From CAWJKP01 sp963843465 (GTDB lineage Bacteria > Planctomycetota > Planctomycetia > Pirellulales > Thermoguttaceae), in contig CAWJKP010000008.1 of the NCBI GenBank assembly GCA_963843465.1, positions 124,001 through 188,000 on the forward strand: 64,000 nt of DNA. Direction: 5' to 3'. Shown in pieces: positions 37,305 to 46,500 of this stretch (within the stretch, counting starts at the first letter, position 1; every line of letters begins with the position of its first letter). The notes beneath the pieces are model-generated. The model saw only the letters and a program-made list of their open reading frames with translations. It ran no database searches and was not told where the DNA came from. A program made the position numbers and the translations under genes.

Positions 37305-38162
37305 CTAATCCCATTTCCAATAGCGGAAAATGCACCAGAGGGCCTGGAAGGCGTCACGCAAACCGATCTTCTTCCCCTCCTCGTAGGTGCGGCCGGCATA
37401 GCTGATGCCGACCTCGTAGATGCGGTATCCCCGCCGGGCGACCTTGGCCGTCAGCTCGGGCTCGATGCCGAACCGGTTCTGCTTGAGCGTCGGCCGGATG
37501 GCCTCGATCACCTCCCGGCGAAAGACCTTGTAGCCGCTTTCCATGTCGCTGAGGTTCAAGTCGGTGAACATGTTGGACAGCCACGTCAGCCAGCGGTTGG
37601 CCACCGCGTGCCAGAAGTAGAGCACGCGGTGCGGCCCGTCGGCATGGAAGCGGGAGCCGAAGACCACGTCGGCGCGGCCTTCGGCGATCGGCTGCAGCAG
37701 CCGCGGGTAGTCCAGCGGGTCGTACTCCAGGTCGGCGTCCTGGACGAGCACGACGTCGCCGGTGGCGTGCTGGAAAGCGGTCCGCAAGGCGGCCCCCTTG
37801 CCGCGATTGGTCTGGTGATAGAAGACCCGCACGCCGGGCTGCCCCTCCATGCGGGCCAGGAGTTCTCGGCTGCCGTCGGTACTGGCGTCGTCGATCAGCA
37901 GGATCTCCTTGTCCAGCGGCACCGCCTGGACCCGCCGGACAATCTCCTCCAGCGTGTCCCGTTCATTGTAGATCGGCACCACCACGGAAAGCCGCAGCCC
38001 CTCCGGAATCGCGTAGAGTCCCAGTCGCCGCGACGCGCCGGGGCCAAGCCACTGGCGCAACTGCTCTGGCGTGGGCGGCGGGAGTTCGAGCGGCCTCCCG
38101 CAATGCGGGCAGGTCACCGGCGCGGCTGGCGGCTCTTCACCGGATGAAGGATGATCTTCCAT
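37305..38162 (-). CDS. Family 2 glycosyltransferase (polyprenyl-phosphate type)
   Basis: The product has 285 residues from ATG 38162. A CPHCGRPL pair (CxxC) near the start is followed by the GT-A core: VVVPIYNERDTLEEI, IDDASTDGSRELL, the DxD-like VQDADLEYDP and FGSRF. The match is to dolichyl/undecaprenyl-phosphate sugar synthases. It could load a lipid carrier for GT39-type enzymes such as the one at 6355, though they are far apart. Confidence 0.85.
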   Translation of the reverse strand: MEDHPSSGEEPPAAPVTCPHCGRPLELPPPTPEQLRQWLGPGASRRLGLYAIPEGLRLSVVVPIYNERDTLEEIVRRVQAVPLDKEILLIDDASTDGSRELLARMEGQPGVRVFYHQTNRGKGAALRTAFQHATGDVVLVQDADLEYDPLDYPRLLQPIAEGRADVVFGSRFHADGPHRVLYFWHAVANRWLTWLSNMFTDLNLSDMESGYKVFRREVIEAIRPTLKQNRFGIEPELTAKVARRGYRIYEVGISYAGRTYEEGKKIGLRDAFQALWCIFRYWKWD

Positions 38163-38307
38163 GCCCTTGGTATACAGCAACTTCCCGCCGGATTAAAGGG
38201 GAGTTGAGCCACGTAGTAACCCGCGAGCCGGTCCATGTTCGCCCCGATCGCACGTCGAACTGCCACGGCGGCAGGCGGCGGTTGTTCGACCGCATGGCAC
38301 CTGCCTG

Positions 38308-38501
38308 AGCCCCGAGGGGGCGTCACTCGATAGCCCAGGGCAACGCCCTGGGGACAGGTTCCCATCATCACTCCAAGCCCCAACGGGGCGCAACCTCACC
38401 CCGGCGGCTCGGCTGGGGCGCCCTTTCAGGGCTGCTGGGCCATTGGGGCCTTCACCCCAGGGCTGCGCCCTGGGCTATCGAGTGACGCCCCTTCGGGGCT
38501 G
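38308..38501. repeat. Nested palindrome with CCCAGGGCAACGCCCTGGG core
   Basis: The outer arms GGGGCGTCACTCGATAGCCC and GGGCTATCGAGTGACGCCCC enclose the CCCAGGGCAACGCCCTGGG palindrome at the left and CCCAGGGCTGCGCCCTGGG at the right. A half GTAGGGTGGG repeat follows at 38557-38598. The 438-base gap holds no gene. Confidence 0.9.
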
Positions 38502-38600
38502 AGCAGAGACGGCCCCTGGGGTGTGCCACGCCATAGGCAGACTGATTTTCTCCCACTGGTGGGCCGGCGGCCGACGAGGCGGCCTTGTCCCACCCTACAT

Positions 38601-40643
38601 CTACATCTTGTCCACCACCTGGATCCCCAGCAGCTCCAACCCCTGGCGGAGCGTGCGGGCGGTGAGGTCGCAGAGCAAGAGACGGCTGTTGCGCCACTCC
38701 TCGGTCTCGGCATTGAGCACGTGACAGTGCTCGTAGAACGAGGCGTAGCGATTGGCCAGGTCGAAGAGATAGGCGGTCAACTGGTTGGGGCGGTAGTCTT
38801 CCAGGGCCAGGTCGAGGGCTTCGCCGAAACGGAGCAGCTCCAGGCCGAGGGCCCGCTCGTAGGGCGACGTTAAGAGGATCGGCGGCGACGATTCAGGCAG
38901 GGCCGCGTCCCCGCGTCCTCGCGTCCCCGCGTCTCCGCGTCTCCCTGCCGGCGGCGCCGACGCCCGCAGGGCGGCCACGTCGATGCGGCCCTTGGCGAAG
39001 ATGCTGCGGACCCGGGCGTAGGCGTACTGCATGTAGGTGGCCGTGTTGCCGTTCATGGCCAGCATCTTCTCGTAGCTGAAGACGTAGTCGCTGGTGCGGT
39101 TCTGGGAGAGGTCGGCGTACTTCAACGCGCCGATGCCCACGATCTCGGCGATTTCGGCCCGCTGGCTGGCCGAGAGTTCCGGGCCCTCCGGCTTGGCATC
39201 GTCGTTGGCGCTGACGATCTCGGCCGCCTTGCGGACCGCTTCGTCCAAGAGACCCTCCAGGCCCACGGTGTCGCCGGAGCGGGTGCGGAAGGGCCGGCCG
39301 TCGTCGCCCAGCACGGTGCCGAAACTGACGTGCTGGAACTCGACCCGATCGTAACCCAGCCGCCGGGCGGTGGCGAACAAGTGCTGGAAATGGTCCGACT
39401 GGCGGAAGTCGACCACGTAGAGGATCGCGTCGGGATGGAAGGTCTCCATGCGGTAGCCGACCGTGGCCAGATCGGTGGTGGCGTAGAGGAAGGCCCCGTC
39501 CTTCTTGCGGACGATCAGCGGCGAGTCCATCCCCTCGTTGAAGACGCAGATCGCCCCCTCGCTCTCCTGGGCGATGCCGCGCCGCAGCAGCTCATCGACG
39601 ATCGGGGCCAGGCGGTCGTGATAGTAGCTCTCGCCCAGCGTGTGATCGAACATTACGTTCAGCCGGCGGTAGATGTGGTCGATCTGGGCCAGCGACGGGG
39701 GCAGCACCTCGCGCCAGATCCGCAAGTTCTCCGGGTCGCCCGCATGGAGCTTGGCGGTCTCGCTCAACACCGACGCGCCGATCTCGGCATGTTCCTCGGC
39801 CAGCCGCCGCAGCTCGGGATTACCCTCCACTGCGGCAATCTTCTCGCGAAGCTCTTGGAGTTGCTCCTCGGTTTTGCTGACCGCCTCCTCCAGCCGCCGC
39901 AGGTTCTTGGCGGCATCCTTGTCCGGCTTACCGCCCTTGGCCGCCGCCAGCTCTTGCGCGTCGGACAGGGCCGTCCGCCGCAATTCCAGCGTTTGCTCCC
40001 TAGGCGCGACTTCGGCCAGCGCTTCTCGGTAATCGACCAGTTGCCGTACCAGGCGGTAAAGCCGGCCGAGCTCCTCGACCGGATGGTCCCGGTACGACGG
40101 TTGGTCGAGGAAGTGCTTGTAGCCGTAGATGATCATGCCGAACTGGGTGCCCCAGTCGCCGATATGGTTATCGCTGATCGCGCGGTGGCCGAGGAACCGC
40201 AGCAGGCGGCAGATGCTGTCGCCGATCACCGTCGAGCGGATGTGGCCGACGTGCATCGACTTGGCCACGTTGGGCGCCGAGTAGTCGACCACGTAGGTTC
40301 GCGGCCGATCGACCGGGGCGACGCCCAGCCGCGGGTCGGAGACCGCTTCGGCCAGCCGCCGGGCCAGCCAGGCGTCTTCGAGGCGCAAGTTGATGAAACC
40401 CGGCCCGGCCACCTCGGCAGGCTGACAGAAATCGGTCGGGTCGAAGCGGGCGGCGATCTCCTTGGCCAGCTCGCGCGGCGGCCGGCGGAGTTGCTTGCCC
40501 AAGGACATGGCGAAGTTCGCCTGGTAGTCGCCGAACTTGGGGTCCTGGGCGGGCACGATCATCGCCAGCAACTCCTCCGGGTCGCCGGTCAGCTCCGTCA
40601 GCACGGGGCGGAATCGCCGTTTCAACTCAGCGAGGATGCTCAT
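38601..40643 (-). CDS. argS: Arginyl-tRNA synthetase
   Basis: The product has 680 residues from ATG 40643. The class I HIGH motif appears as NVAKSMHVGHIRSTVIGD. The catalytic core continues FQHVSFGTVLGDDGRPFRTR and ends with the anticodon-binding DALR domain (TRTLRQGLELLGI). It charges tRNA-Arg. It is longer than E. coli ArgS (577), partly from a coiled insert with LRRLEEAVSKTEEQLQ (39840-39960) and a repeat-derived insert. The insert at 38900-38950 is encoded by an eight-base tandem array. Confidence 0.95.
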   Translation of the reverse strand: MSILAELKRRFRPVLTELTGDPEELLAMIVPAQDPKFGDYQANFAMSLGKQLRRPPRELAKEIAARFDPTDFCQPAEVAGPGFINLRLEDAWLARRLAEAVSDPRLGVAPVDRPRTYVVDYSAPNVAKSMHVGHIRSTVIGDSICRLLRFLGHRAISDNHIGDWGTQFGMIIYGYKHFLDQPSYRDHPVEELGRLYRLVRQLVDYREALAEVAPREQTLELRRTALSDAQELAAAKGGKPDKDAAKNLRRLEEAVSKTEEQLQELREKIAAVEGNPELRRLAEEHAEIGASVLSETAKLHAGDPENLRIWREVLPPSLAQIDHIYRRLNVMFDHTLGESYYHDRLAPIVDELLRRGIAQESEGAICVFNEGMDSPLIVRKKDGAFLYATTDLATVGYRMETFHPDAILYVVDFRQSDHFQHLFATARRLGYDRVEFQHVSFGTVLGDDGRPFRTRSGDTVGLEGLLDEAVRKAAEIVSANDDAKPEGPELSASQRAEIAEIVGIGALKYADLSQNRTSDYVFSYEKMLAMNGNTATYMQYAYARVRSIFAKGRIDVAALRASAPPAGRRGDAGTRGRGDAALPESSPPILLTSPYERALGLELLRFGEALDLALEDYRPNQLTAYLFDLANRYASFYEHCHVLNAETEEWRNSRLLLCDLTARTLRQGLELLGIQVVDKM
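38903..38945. repeat. Eight-base-period array inside argS
   Basis: GCGTCCCC, GCGTCCTC, GCGTCCCC, GCGTCTCC and GCGTCTCC in tandem, read on the minus strand as a Gly/Arg/Asp-rich loop (RRGDAGTRGRGDA). Confidence 0.85.
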
Positions 40644-40661
40644 GGCCCATCTATGCTTCCT

Positions 40662-40763
40662 GTAACCGTTCACGGGGGTCGGCCAAAGTAGTAGGCACAC
40701 GCCGTGTGCCGTCCGCTGCCTCCCGCGCTTCGGGCGGACGGCACACGGCGTGTGCCTGCTACC
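40662..40763. repeat. IS66-type left end plus GGCACACGCCGTGTGCC hairpin
   Basis: GTAACCGTTCACGG is followed by the TAGTAGGCACACGCCGTGTG/CACACGGCGTGTGCCTGCTA inverted pair. The opposite IS66-type end is not present, so it is probably a truncated mini-element. It lies in the 120-base gap between argS and rsfS. Confidence 0.7.
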
Positions 40764-41177
40764 TTACGTGTCTTGCGGGTGGCGGGGCTCGAAGGGGACC
40801 TGCTTCGCCTGCCCCCAGAGTTCTTCCAGGGCGTAGTAAGCCCGGGTCTCGGGCTCGAAGAGGTGGATCACCACGTCGCCGTAATCCAGCAGGATCCAGC
40901 GGCTTTCCTCGTAGCCTTCGATCCCCATGCGACGGTCGCCCAGACCCTGCTCCAGGGCGTGGTCGATCTCTTCGCTCATGGCGTGGAGTTGCCGTCGACT
41001 GCTGCCGGAGGCGATGACGAAGAAGTCGAAGGTGCTGGTCAGCTCGCGGAGATCGAGGATCGTGATGTCGCGGCCGCGGTTTTCTTCGGCGGTGCGGGCG
41101 GCGACCAAGGCCCGCTGTTTCGCCCGATCCGAGCGTTGCGGCTGGGAGGCCGCGGAATCGACGGTGCTTTCTTCCAC
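40764..41177 (-). CDS. rsfS: Ribosomal silencing factor RsfS
   Basis: The product has about 137 residues from GTG 41177. The conserved core is DITILDLRELTSTFDFFVIA, SGSSRRQLHAMSEEI and WILLDYGDVVIHLFEPETR. RsfS binds uL14 on the large subunit and blocks subunit joining in starvation. An open frame extends upstream into a GTAGGGTGGG repeat, so the later GTG is preferred. It lies codirectional behind a 120-base repeat gap from argS. Confidence 0.93.
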   Translation of the reverse strand: MEESTVDSAASQPQRSDRAKQRALVAARTAEENRGRDITILDLRELTSTFDFFVIASGSSRRQLHAMSEEIDHALEQGLGDRRMGIEGYEESRWILLDYGDVVIHLFEPETRAYYALEELWGQAKQVPFEPRHPQDT

Positions 41178-41332
41178 AATGGCCCTCGCTGGAGACCGGA
41201 TAGGATCACCTCTGCCAGGTATTGTAAACTCCGGGTTGCCTGGAGGAAAAGAGGCTGCCGGGTCCGTTCCGGTTCGTGGGATTGCCTTGGTTGGTAGAAT
41301 TGGACACCGTTGAAGAAGCACGTGAACAGGCG

Positions 41333-41428
41333 GTAGGGTGGGACAAGCTCGCGCAGCGATGCCGGCCCACCAATTTGGCCGGTTCCCGGTGGGCTGGCGG
41401 CCGCCAAAGCGGCCTTGTCCCACCCTAC
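41333..41428. repeat. GTAGGGTGGGAC inverted repeat upstream of bcp
   Basis: Arms GTAGGGTGGGACAAGCTCGC and GGCCTTGTCCCACCCTAC. It ends 24 bases before the bcp start and just ahead of its AAGGAG ribosome site. Confidence 0.9.
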
Positions 41429-41452
41429 ATCCACCTCGAAGGAGTCTTGACG

Positions 41453-41926
41453 ATGGCCGACTGGGTTGAACCGGGCAAGAAGGCCCCCGATTTCACGCTT
41501 CCCGCCGACGACGGCACGAAAGTCAAACTGAGCAGCCTCCGCGGCCAGCCCGTGGTCGTCTATTTTTATCCCCGCGACGACACGCCGGGCTGCACCCGGG
41601 AGGCCTGCGCAATGCGCGACCGCAAAGAGGATCTCACCCGGCTGGGGGCCAAGGTGCTGGGGATCAGCGGCGACGACATCGAGAGCCACGTGAAGTTCCG
41701 CGACAAGTTCTCGCTCAACTTTCCCCTCTTGGCCGACACCGGTCACCAGGTGGCCGAGAGGTACGGCGCGTGGCGGGAGAAGACCCGCTTCGGCAAGACT
41801 TCGATGGGCATCCAGCGGTCGACCTTCCTGATCGACGCCGGCGGCGTGGTCCGCAAGGTCTGGAAGAATGTCGACGTCGACGGCCACGACGCGCAGGTCA
41901 TCCAGGCGCTGCAAGAGATCACTTGA
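41453..41926 (+). CDS. bcp: Thioredoxin-dependent thiol peroxidase (BCP/PrxQ type)
   Basis: The product has 157 residues. Peroxidatic Cys47 and resolving Cys52 lie in DDTPGCTREACAMRD, the PrxQ arrangement. AAGGAG is at 41439-41444. It reduces hydrogen and lipid peroxides in the cytoplasm. The stop is followed immediately by a GTACTCGTCACGC hairpin at 41927-41979 that could also act on the transcript end. Confidence 0.95.
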   Translation: MADWVEPGKKAPDFTLPADDGTKVKLSSLRGQPVVVYFYPRDDTPGCTREACAMRDRKEDLTRLGAKVLGISGDDIESHVKFRDKFSLNFPLLADTGHQVAERYGAWREKTRFGKTSMGIQRSTFLIDAGGVVRKVWKNVDVDGHDAQVIQALQEIT

Positions 41927-41979
41927 GTACTCGTCACGCTCCGCGTGACGCAATCCCTCTCGCGGAGCGAGAGGAGTAC
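41927..41979. repeat. GTACTCGTCACGCTCCGCGTGACG hairpin pair, copy 2
   Basis: Same structure as 30010-30063. It lies between the convergent bcp and cdsA genes. Confidence 0.9.
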
Positions 41980-41985
41980 GAGGAA

Positions 41986-42930
41986 TCACTTGACCAATCC
42001 CAGGTAATACTGGGTGAAGTGGAAGAAGACGGGCGCGGCGAAACAGATCGAGTCGATGCGGTCCAGCACGCCGCCGTGGCCCTCGACCAGGGTGCCGTAG
42101 TCTTTCACGCCGCGATCGCGTTTGATCGCCGACATGGTCAGCGAGCCGGCGGCGCCCATCAGGGCGACCACCAACGACATCAAGGCTGCCGTCCAGGGGG
42201 TGAAGGGCGTGGCCCACCATAGTGCGGAGCCCAACAGTGCCGAAGTGGCCGTCCCGCCCAAGAGTCCCTCCCAGGTCTTGGTGGGATGGATCGTGGGCAC
42301 CATGAGGTGTTTGCTCGGCAGTTGCGACCAGGCGTATTGGAAGACGTCGCCGAGTTGCACCATGAGGATGAAGAAGAACAACAGCGACAAGTTGCGCGGA
42401 TTGCTCTTCATGTCCAGCGTCAACAGGGCGGGGGCGTAGCTCAGGCAGTAGACACAGATCAACAGCCCGGCCTGGATCTTGGCGGTCCGCTCGAGGAACC
42501 GCTTGGAATCGCCGGAGAAGGCGATCCCGGCGGGGATCAAGAGGAAGGCATAGACCGGGATCAGGATGCTGTAGAGCCAGTACTGGTTCAGCCCTACCAG
42601 GAGGAACTGCACCGGCGTGCAGAGGAAGAAGACCAGGAACAGCGTGCGATGATCGGCGGGCCGGGTGGGGGTCAGGGTGATGAACTCCCGCAGGGCCCAA
42701 AAGGAGACCGCCCAGAAGAGAAACACCGTGGCCACCTTGCCGATCAAGAAGGCGGCCGCCAGCGCCGTCAGCAGGATCCACCAGGCGCGGATCCGCGTGC
42801 GGAACGACTCGACGATCGCCGGGTCCAGCCCGCTGTCGGTCCGCCGCTGGAGAAAAAACGTCACGGCGCTGGCCGTCCCCAGCAGCACCATCACGCCCAC
42901 GACCAGGCTCAGGGTTTTGGGATCCCTCAC
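41986..42930 (-). CDS. cdsA: Phosphatidate cytidylyltransferase
   Basis: The product has 314 residues with about eight membrane helices. The family signature SAIKRDRGVKDYG followed by GHGGVLDRIDSICF is present near the C-terminus. It makes CDP-diacylglycerol, the branch point for phospholipid synthesis. Its start is 3 bases behind the stop of the PlsC-like gene, so the two are one operon and work in consecutive steps. Confidence 0.95.
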   Translation of the reverse strand: MRDPKTLSLVVGVMVLLGTASAVTFFLQRRTDSGLDPAIVESFRTRIRAWWILLTALAAAFLIGKVATVFLFWAVSFWALREFITLTPTRPADHRTLFLVFFLCTPVQFLLVGLNQYWLYSILIPVYAFLLIPAGIAFSGDSKRFLERTAKIQAGLLICVYCLSYAPALLTLDMKSNPRNLSLLFFFILMVQLGDVFQYAWSQLPSKHLMVPTIHPTKTWEGLLGGTATSALLGSALWWATPFTPWTAALMSLVVALMGAAGSLTMSAIKRDRGVKDYGTLVEGHGGVLDRIDSICFAAPVFFHFTQYYLGLVK

Positions 42931-42933
42931 CGC

Positions 42934-43584
42934 TTAGATCTCCTTCAGCCGCCGCACGGCTTCCCGGGCGCGGCGGAGGAACTCGTTTTTCGGCTCGCCC
43001 GCCTCCAGCCACAACGGCGGTCCGAAGGTAATGCAGCTCAACATCGGCACGGGAAGCACCTCTCCCCGGGGCAGGATGCGGTTCATGTTATCGATGTAGA
43101 CCGGGATCATCTCCAGGTCGGGCCGTTTCTTGCAGAGGTAGTATATCCCGCTCTTGAACTCGCCGATATCGTGCCCCGTCGTCCGCCCCCCCTCAGGAAA
43201 AACGATCAGCGAGTAGCGGTGGCCGATCTCGCGGATCATCAGGTCCACCGGGCTCTGGTGGACCTTCCGCACCGTGCGGTCGATCAACAGCGCGTTAAAC
43301 ACCCGCCGCGACAGGTAGCGGCGAATGGCGCCGGCAGTCCAATAGTCCGTGGCGGCCACAGGCCGGGTCAGGGCGCGGATCGCCGGCGGCAACGCCGACC
43401 AGAGAACCACCGCGTCCAGGTGGCTGGTGTGATTGGCAAAGTAGACCCGCTGGTTGCCGTCCGGCTGGCAGTCCAGCCACCGCACGCTGGCGCCGCTGAG
43501 AAACCTGGCGGTCAGGGCCAGTATGGCTCCGGTGATGTTCGCTTCCATCCGCCGCTCGCCCGGTTTTCCCCTGGAACTCCCCAT
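42934..43584 (-). CDS. PlsC-like 1-acylglycerol-3-phosphate acyltransferase
   Basis: The 216-residue product has the family motifs NHTSHLD (catalytic His and Asp, about residue 51) and IVFPEGGRTTG. The substrate is inferred from family and from its position 3 bases before cdsA: it would make the phosphatidate that CdsA uses. ATG 43584 is taken; an internal ATG (MEANITG) 12 codons in is possible. Confidence 0.88.
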   Translation of the reverse strand: MGSSRGKPGERRMEANITGAILALTARFLSGASVRWLDCQPDGNQRVYFANHTSHLDAVVLWSALPPAIRALTRPVAATDYWTAGAIRRYLSRRVFNALLIDRTVRKVHQSPVDLMIREIGHRYSLIVFPEGGRTTGHDIGEFKSGIYYLCKKRPDLEMIPVYIDNMNRILPRGEVLPVPMLSCITFGPPLWLEAGEPKNEFLRRAREAVRRLKEI

Positions 43585-43643
43585 AATCCTAGCTTCTGGC
43601 AGGGCAACCGCAAAGACTAAATGGCCCTCGGGGCCTGCAGGCG

Positions 43644-43686
43644 CAAAAGAAAAGCCGCCTCAAGACCCGGTCCCGAGGCGGCTTCA
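43644..43686 (-). terminator. Rho-independent terminator of the EF-hand gene
   Basis: On the minus strand GCCGCCTCGGGACC pairs with GGGTCTTGAGGCGGC, an 8-bp GC-rich stem, followed by TTTTCTTTT. It lies about 35 bases past the stop at 43721. Confidence 0.75.
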
Positions 43687-43720
43687 TCGACCCGCGGCGT
43701 GCCCTCAGGCACAACGGGCT

Positions 43721-45323
43721 TTAGGTCTTAGGCTTGGCCTTACCGGCGGCCTTTTCCTTGGCCCTCTGGTCCATCATCTTCTTGTGGAAGGCCTCGAGCG
43801 CTTCCTTGGTGACCGCGCCGTTCTTGACGACACCGGCCTTGCTGAGGTGTTCCCACATCCGAGCGGGCACTTCATCCTGGGTGAGCTTGCCGTCCTTGTT
43901 CTTGTCCAGCTTCGCGAAGATCTCGGCGACACTGGGCATCTTGTGCGGCGGACCGGCGTGCGGACCACCAGGAGCCTGCTTGGCCTGCGGGCCCTTCTTC
44001 GGGCCGGCGGGCGGGGCCAGCTTCCCACGCGACGCCTGCGGACCGAACGCCTGCATCCGCTGCTGCATCTTCTCGCGGATCTTCTTCAGACCGGCGGCGA
44101 ACTCCGCCTTGTCGATCTTGCCGTCGCCATTGGTGTCGAACATCTTGAAGAGTTCGTCGGCGCGTAGGCATCTTCGGAGCCATGCCGGGCGCGAAGGGCG
44201 GGTGGAAACCACCGGCCGGTCCGCGGAACATGAGAACATGGAAGCCGCCCTTGCCGGGCTGGCCCTTGTGGCCCTTGCCCTGGTGCCCCTTCTTGCCATG
44301 GTGGCCGAAGCCGGCCTTGCCGTGGGGGCCCTTCTGACACTTGCCGTGGTGGCCCTTCTTACCATGATGGCCGAAACCGGCCTTGCCATGGTGGCCCTTC
44401 TGACACTTGCCGTGGTGGCCCTTCTGGCCGTGACCCTTGTGGCCGAAGCCGGCCTTGCCGTGGTGGCCCTTCTGGCCGTGACCCTTATGGCCGAAGCCGG
44501 CCTTGCCGTGGTGGCCCTTCTGGCCGTGGCCCTTGTGGCCGAAGCCGGCCTTGCCGTGGTGGCCCTTCTGGCCGTGACCCTTATGGCCGAAGCCGGCCTT
44601 GCCGTGGTGGCCCTTCTGGCCGTGGCCCTTGTGGCCGAAGCCGGCCTTGCCATGATGGCCCTTCTGGCCGTGACCCTTATGGCCGAAGCCGGCCTTGCCG
44701 TGGTGGCCCTTCTGACACTTGCCGTGGTGGCCCTTCTGGCCATGATGGCCGAAACCGGCCTTGCCATGGTGACCCTTGTGGCCGTGGCCGCCCCAGCCGT
44801 GATGACCGTGGTGACCCTTGTGGCCGTGGCCGCCCCAGCCGTGATGACCGTGGTGACCCTTCTGGCCGTGGCCGCCCCAGCCGTGATGACCGTGGTGACC
44901 CTTCTGGCACTTGCCGTGGTGACCGAAGCCGGCCTTGCCATGGTGGCCCTTGTGGCCCTTGCCATGGTGGCCCTTTTTACACTTGCCGTGGTGGGCCTTT
45001 TGGCCCTTGTGGCCCTTGTGTTGGCCCTTAGCGGCGAGCGTTTGATGGCAGTAGGGGCACTTGCCGTCCGCGGTCGCCTTGGGGGCCTTAGCGTGACCGT
45101 CCTTGGCGCCAGCGTGATGATGGGCGGATTGCCCGCCACCGTGATGACCCTTGTGGGCGTCGGTGGCTTTGGCCGACGGAGCCTTTTGAGAGCCTTGCGC
45201 TTGCACGGCGTCGGCTTTCTTCGGGTCAGTCTTGTCGGCCCCCAACATGGGGCGGGGGCCCGTATCGGCCAACCAGGCCGAGAGCCCCAACAGAAACAGA
45301 GTAGCCAGCCAAGATCTTATCAT
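43721..45323 (-). CDS. Secreted His/Gly/Lys-repeat protein with EF-hands, frameshifted
   Basis: The product has about 530 residues from ATG 45323 with AAGGAGG upstream. The signal peptide is IRSWLATLFLLGLSAWLA. Next come a CPYCHQ motif and some 250 residues of repeats of the GHKGHGQKGHHGKAGF type (16 residues, 48 bases; 44250-45010), then a Cys variant GKCQKGHHG. The C-terminal part has EF-hand loops DTNGDGKIDKAEF and DKNKDGKLTQDEV. The frame breaks at about 44160-44168, where adding GC to the ACGCGCC run rejoins it. The His-rich part could bind transition metals (inference). The opposite strand is open throughout but is a shadow. Confidence 0.8.
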
Positions 45324-45836
45324 CCTCAAACCTCCTTGGGTTGGAGACGCCGCCGGAGAACCCCTCCGATGGCGGGGCAAAAAATGAGCCTGTACCGCAG
45401 GCTCTACACTGCTAATTAGCGGGATCTCCGCAGGCGGAGACAAGTTATCAGCAGCCCTGTCGATTTTTTCTGAAGTTCAATGAGCGTATGGAACATTGGA
45501 CAATCTCACGTGGTCCCCGCCATGAAAACCTTACTTTATTCCCCATCTCCCGAGGAGGAGGGGAGCAAGAATCGCGCGGTTGCACTTTTGTCTGGTGCCC
45601 CTTACCCCACCCTCTCTCGGAGGGAGGTGCGAGAATCGCGTGCTTCGGCCCCTTACCTGGGTGTAACCCCGAAGGGCAACCCACACACCAAGCTCGGTAG
45701 ACCTCTACACCCGGCGTCACCCCATCCAAGGACGGGTGAGACTTGATTTGTGGCCGCCCGTAGGGGAGGATAGAACTGCTTTAGGGCCGTCAGGGTAGCA
45801 TGGAGCTGCCGACCTTTTGCCGGGTTGAATGTGCTT
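45324..45836. other. Gene-free gap with direct repeats
   Basis: No convincing gene or RNA was seen in these 513 bases. Two direct copies of GAATCGCG(C/T)G (45570 and 45637 regions) flank a CCTCTCTCGGAGGGAGG hairpin-like stretch. An open frame at 45448-45729 on the minus strand lacks a ribosome site and family look. Confidence 0.5.
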
Positions 45837-46484
45837 ATGAGTGCGTCGGCCTTCACGCAGTCCACGGGATCGGCGGCGATCGAGCATCTTCGTCGCGGGG
45901 GGCGGGCCGCGCTGGCGGAGACGTTTACCAGCCATCGCGTCCGCTTGCGCCGGATGATCGACCTTCGCTTGGACCGCCGCGTGGCGGGCCGGGTGGATGC
46001 CTCCGACGTGCTCCAAGAGGCCTATCTCGACGCCTCGCGGCAGTTGGACCAGTACCTGGCCGATCCGCCCATGGCGCCCTTTTTATGGCTGCGGTTTCTC
46101 GCCGCCCAGCGGTTGATGGCCCTGCACCGCCAGCACCTCGGCGCCCAGAAGCGTGACGCCCGGCAAGAGATTCCTCTCTTCCGACGATCGCTGCCCGCGT
46201 TGGATTCCGGCTCTCTTTCCTGCGGCCTGCTGGGCGGGCTTACCTCGCCGAGTATGGCGGCCATGCGAGCCGAGATGCAGGTCCGGCTCCAGGCGGTGGT
46301 GGACGGGCTGGACCCGCTGGATCGCGAGATCCTCGCCCTGCGGCATTACGAAGAGTTGACCAACCAGGAGGCCGCCGAGGAGTTGGGGATTAGTACCGCG
46401 GCCGCCAGCAAGCGGTATATTCGTGCGCTGGAGCGATTGCGGGGGGTGTTGGCCGATGCCCCCGGCATGTTGCCCAAGGGCTGA
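45837..46484 (+). CDS. ECF-type RNA polymerase sigma factor
   Basis: The 215-residue product has sigma region 2 (RVDASDVLQEAYLDASRQL) and region 4 (LDPLDREILALRHYEELTN, then SKRYIRALERLRG). The family is the planctomycete ECF group that sits before Ser/Thr kinases. Its stop is 16 bases before the kinase start, so the two are one operon and the kinase may regulate the factor. TTG 45825 is a possible start 4 codons upstream. Confidence 0.92.
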   Translation: MSASAFTQSTGSAAIEHLRRGGRAALAETFTSHRVRLRRMIDLRLDRRVAGRVDASDVLQEAYLDASRQLDQYLADPPMAPFLWLRFLAAQRLMALHRQHLGAQKRDARQEIPLFRRSLPALDSGSLSCGLLGGLTSPSMAAMRAEMQVRLQAVVDGLDPLDREILALRHYEELTNQEAAEELGISTAAASKRYIRALERLRGVLADAPGMLPKG

Positions 46485-46500
46485 ACGAGGGAGTAGCGAT

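Noticed and set aside
43734..45419. 561-codon open frame on the plus strand opposite the His-rich gene
   Set aside because: It gives a repetitive Val/Ala/Leu shadow of the GHHGK repeats, while the minus strand has a ribosome site, signal peptide and EF-hands.
45448..45729. 93-codon minus-strand frame before the sigma factor
   Set aside because: No ribosome site and no recognisable sequence. It crosses direct repeats and reads like intergenic DNA.
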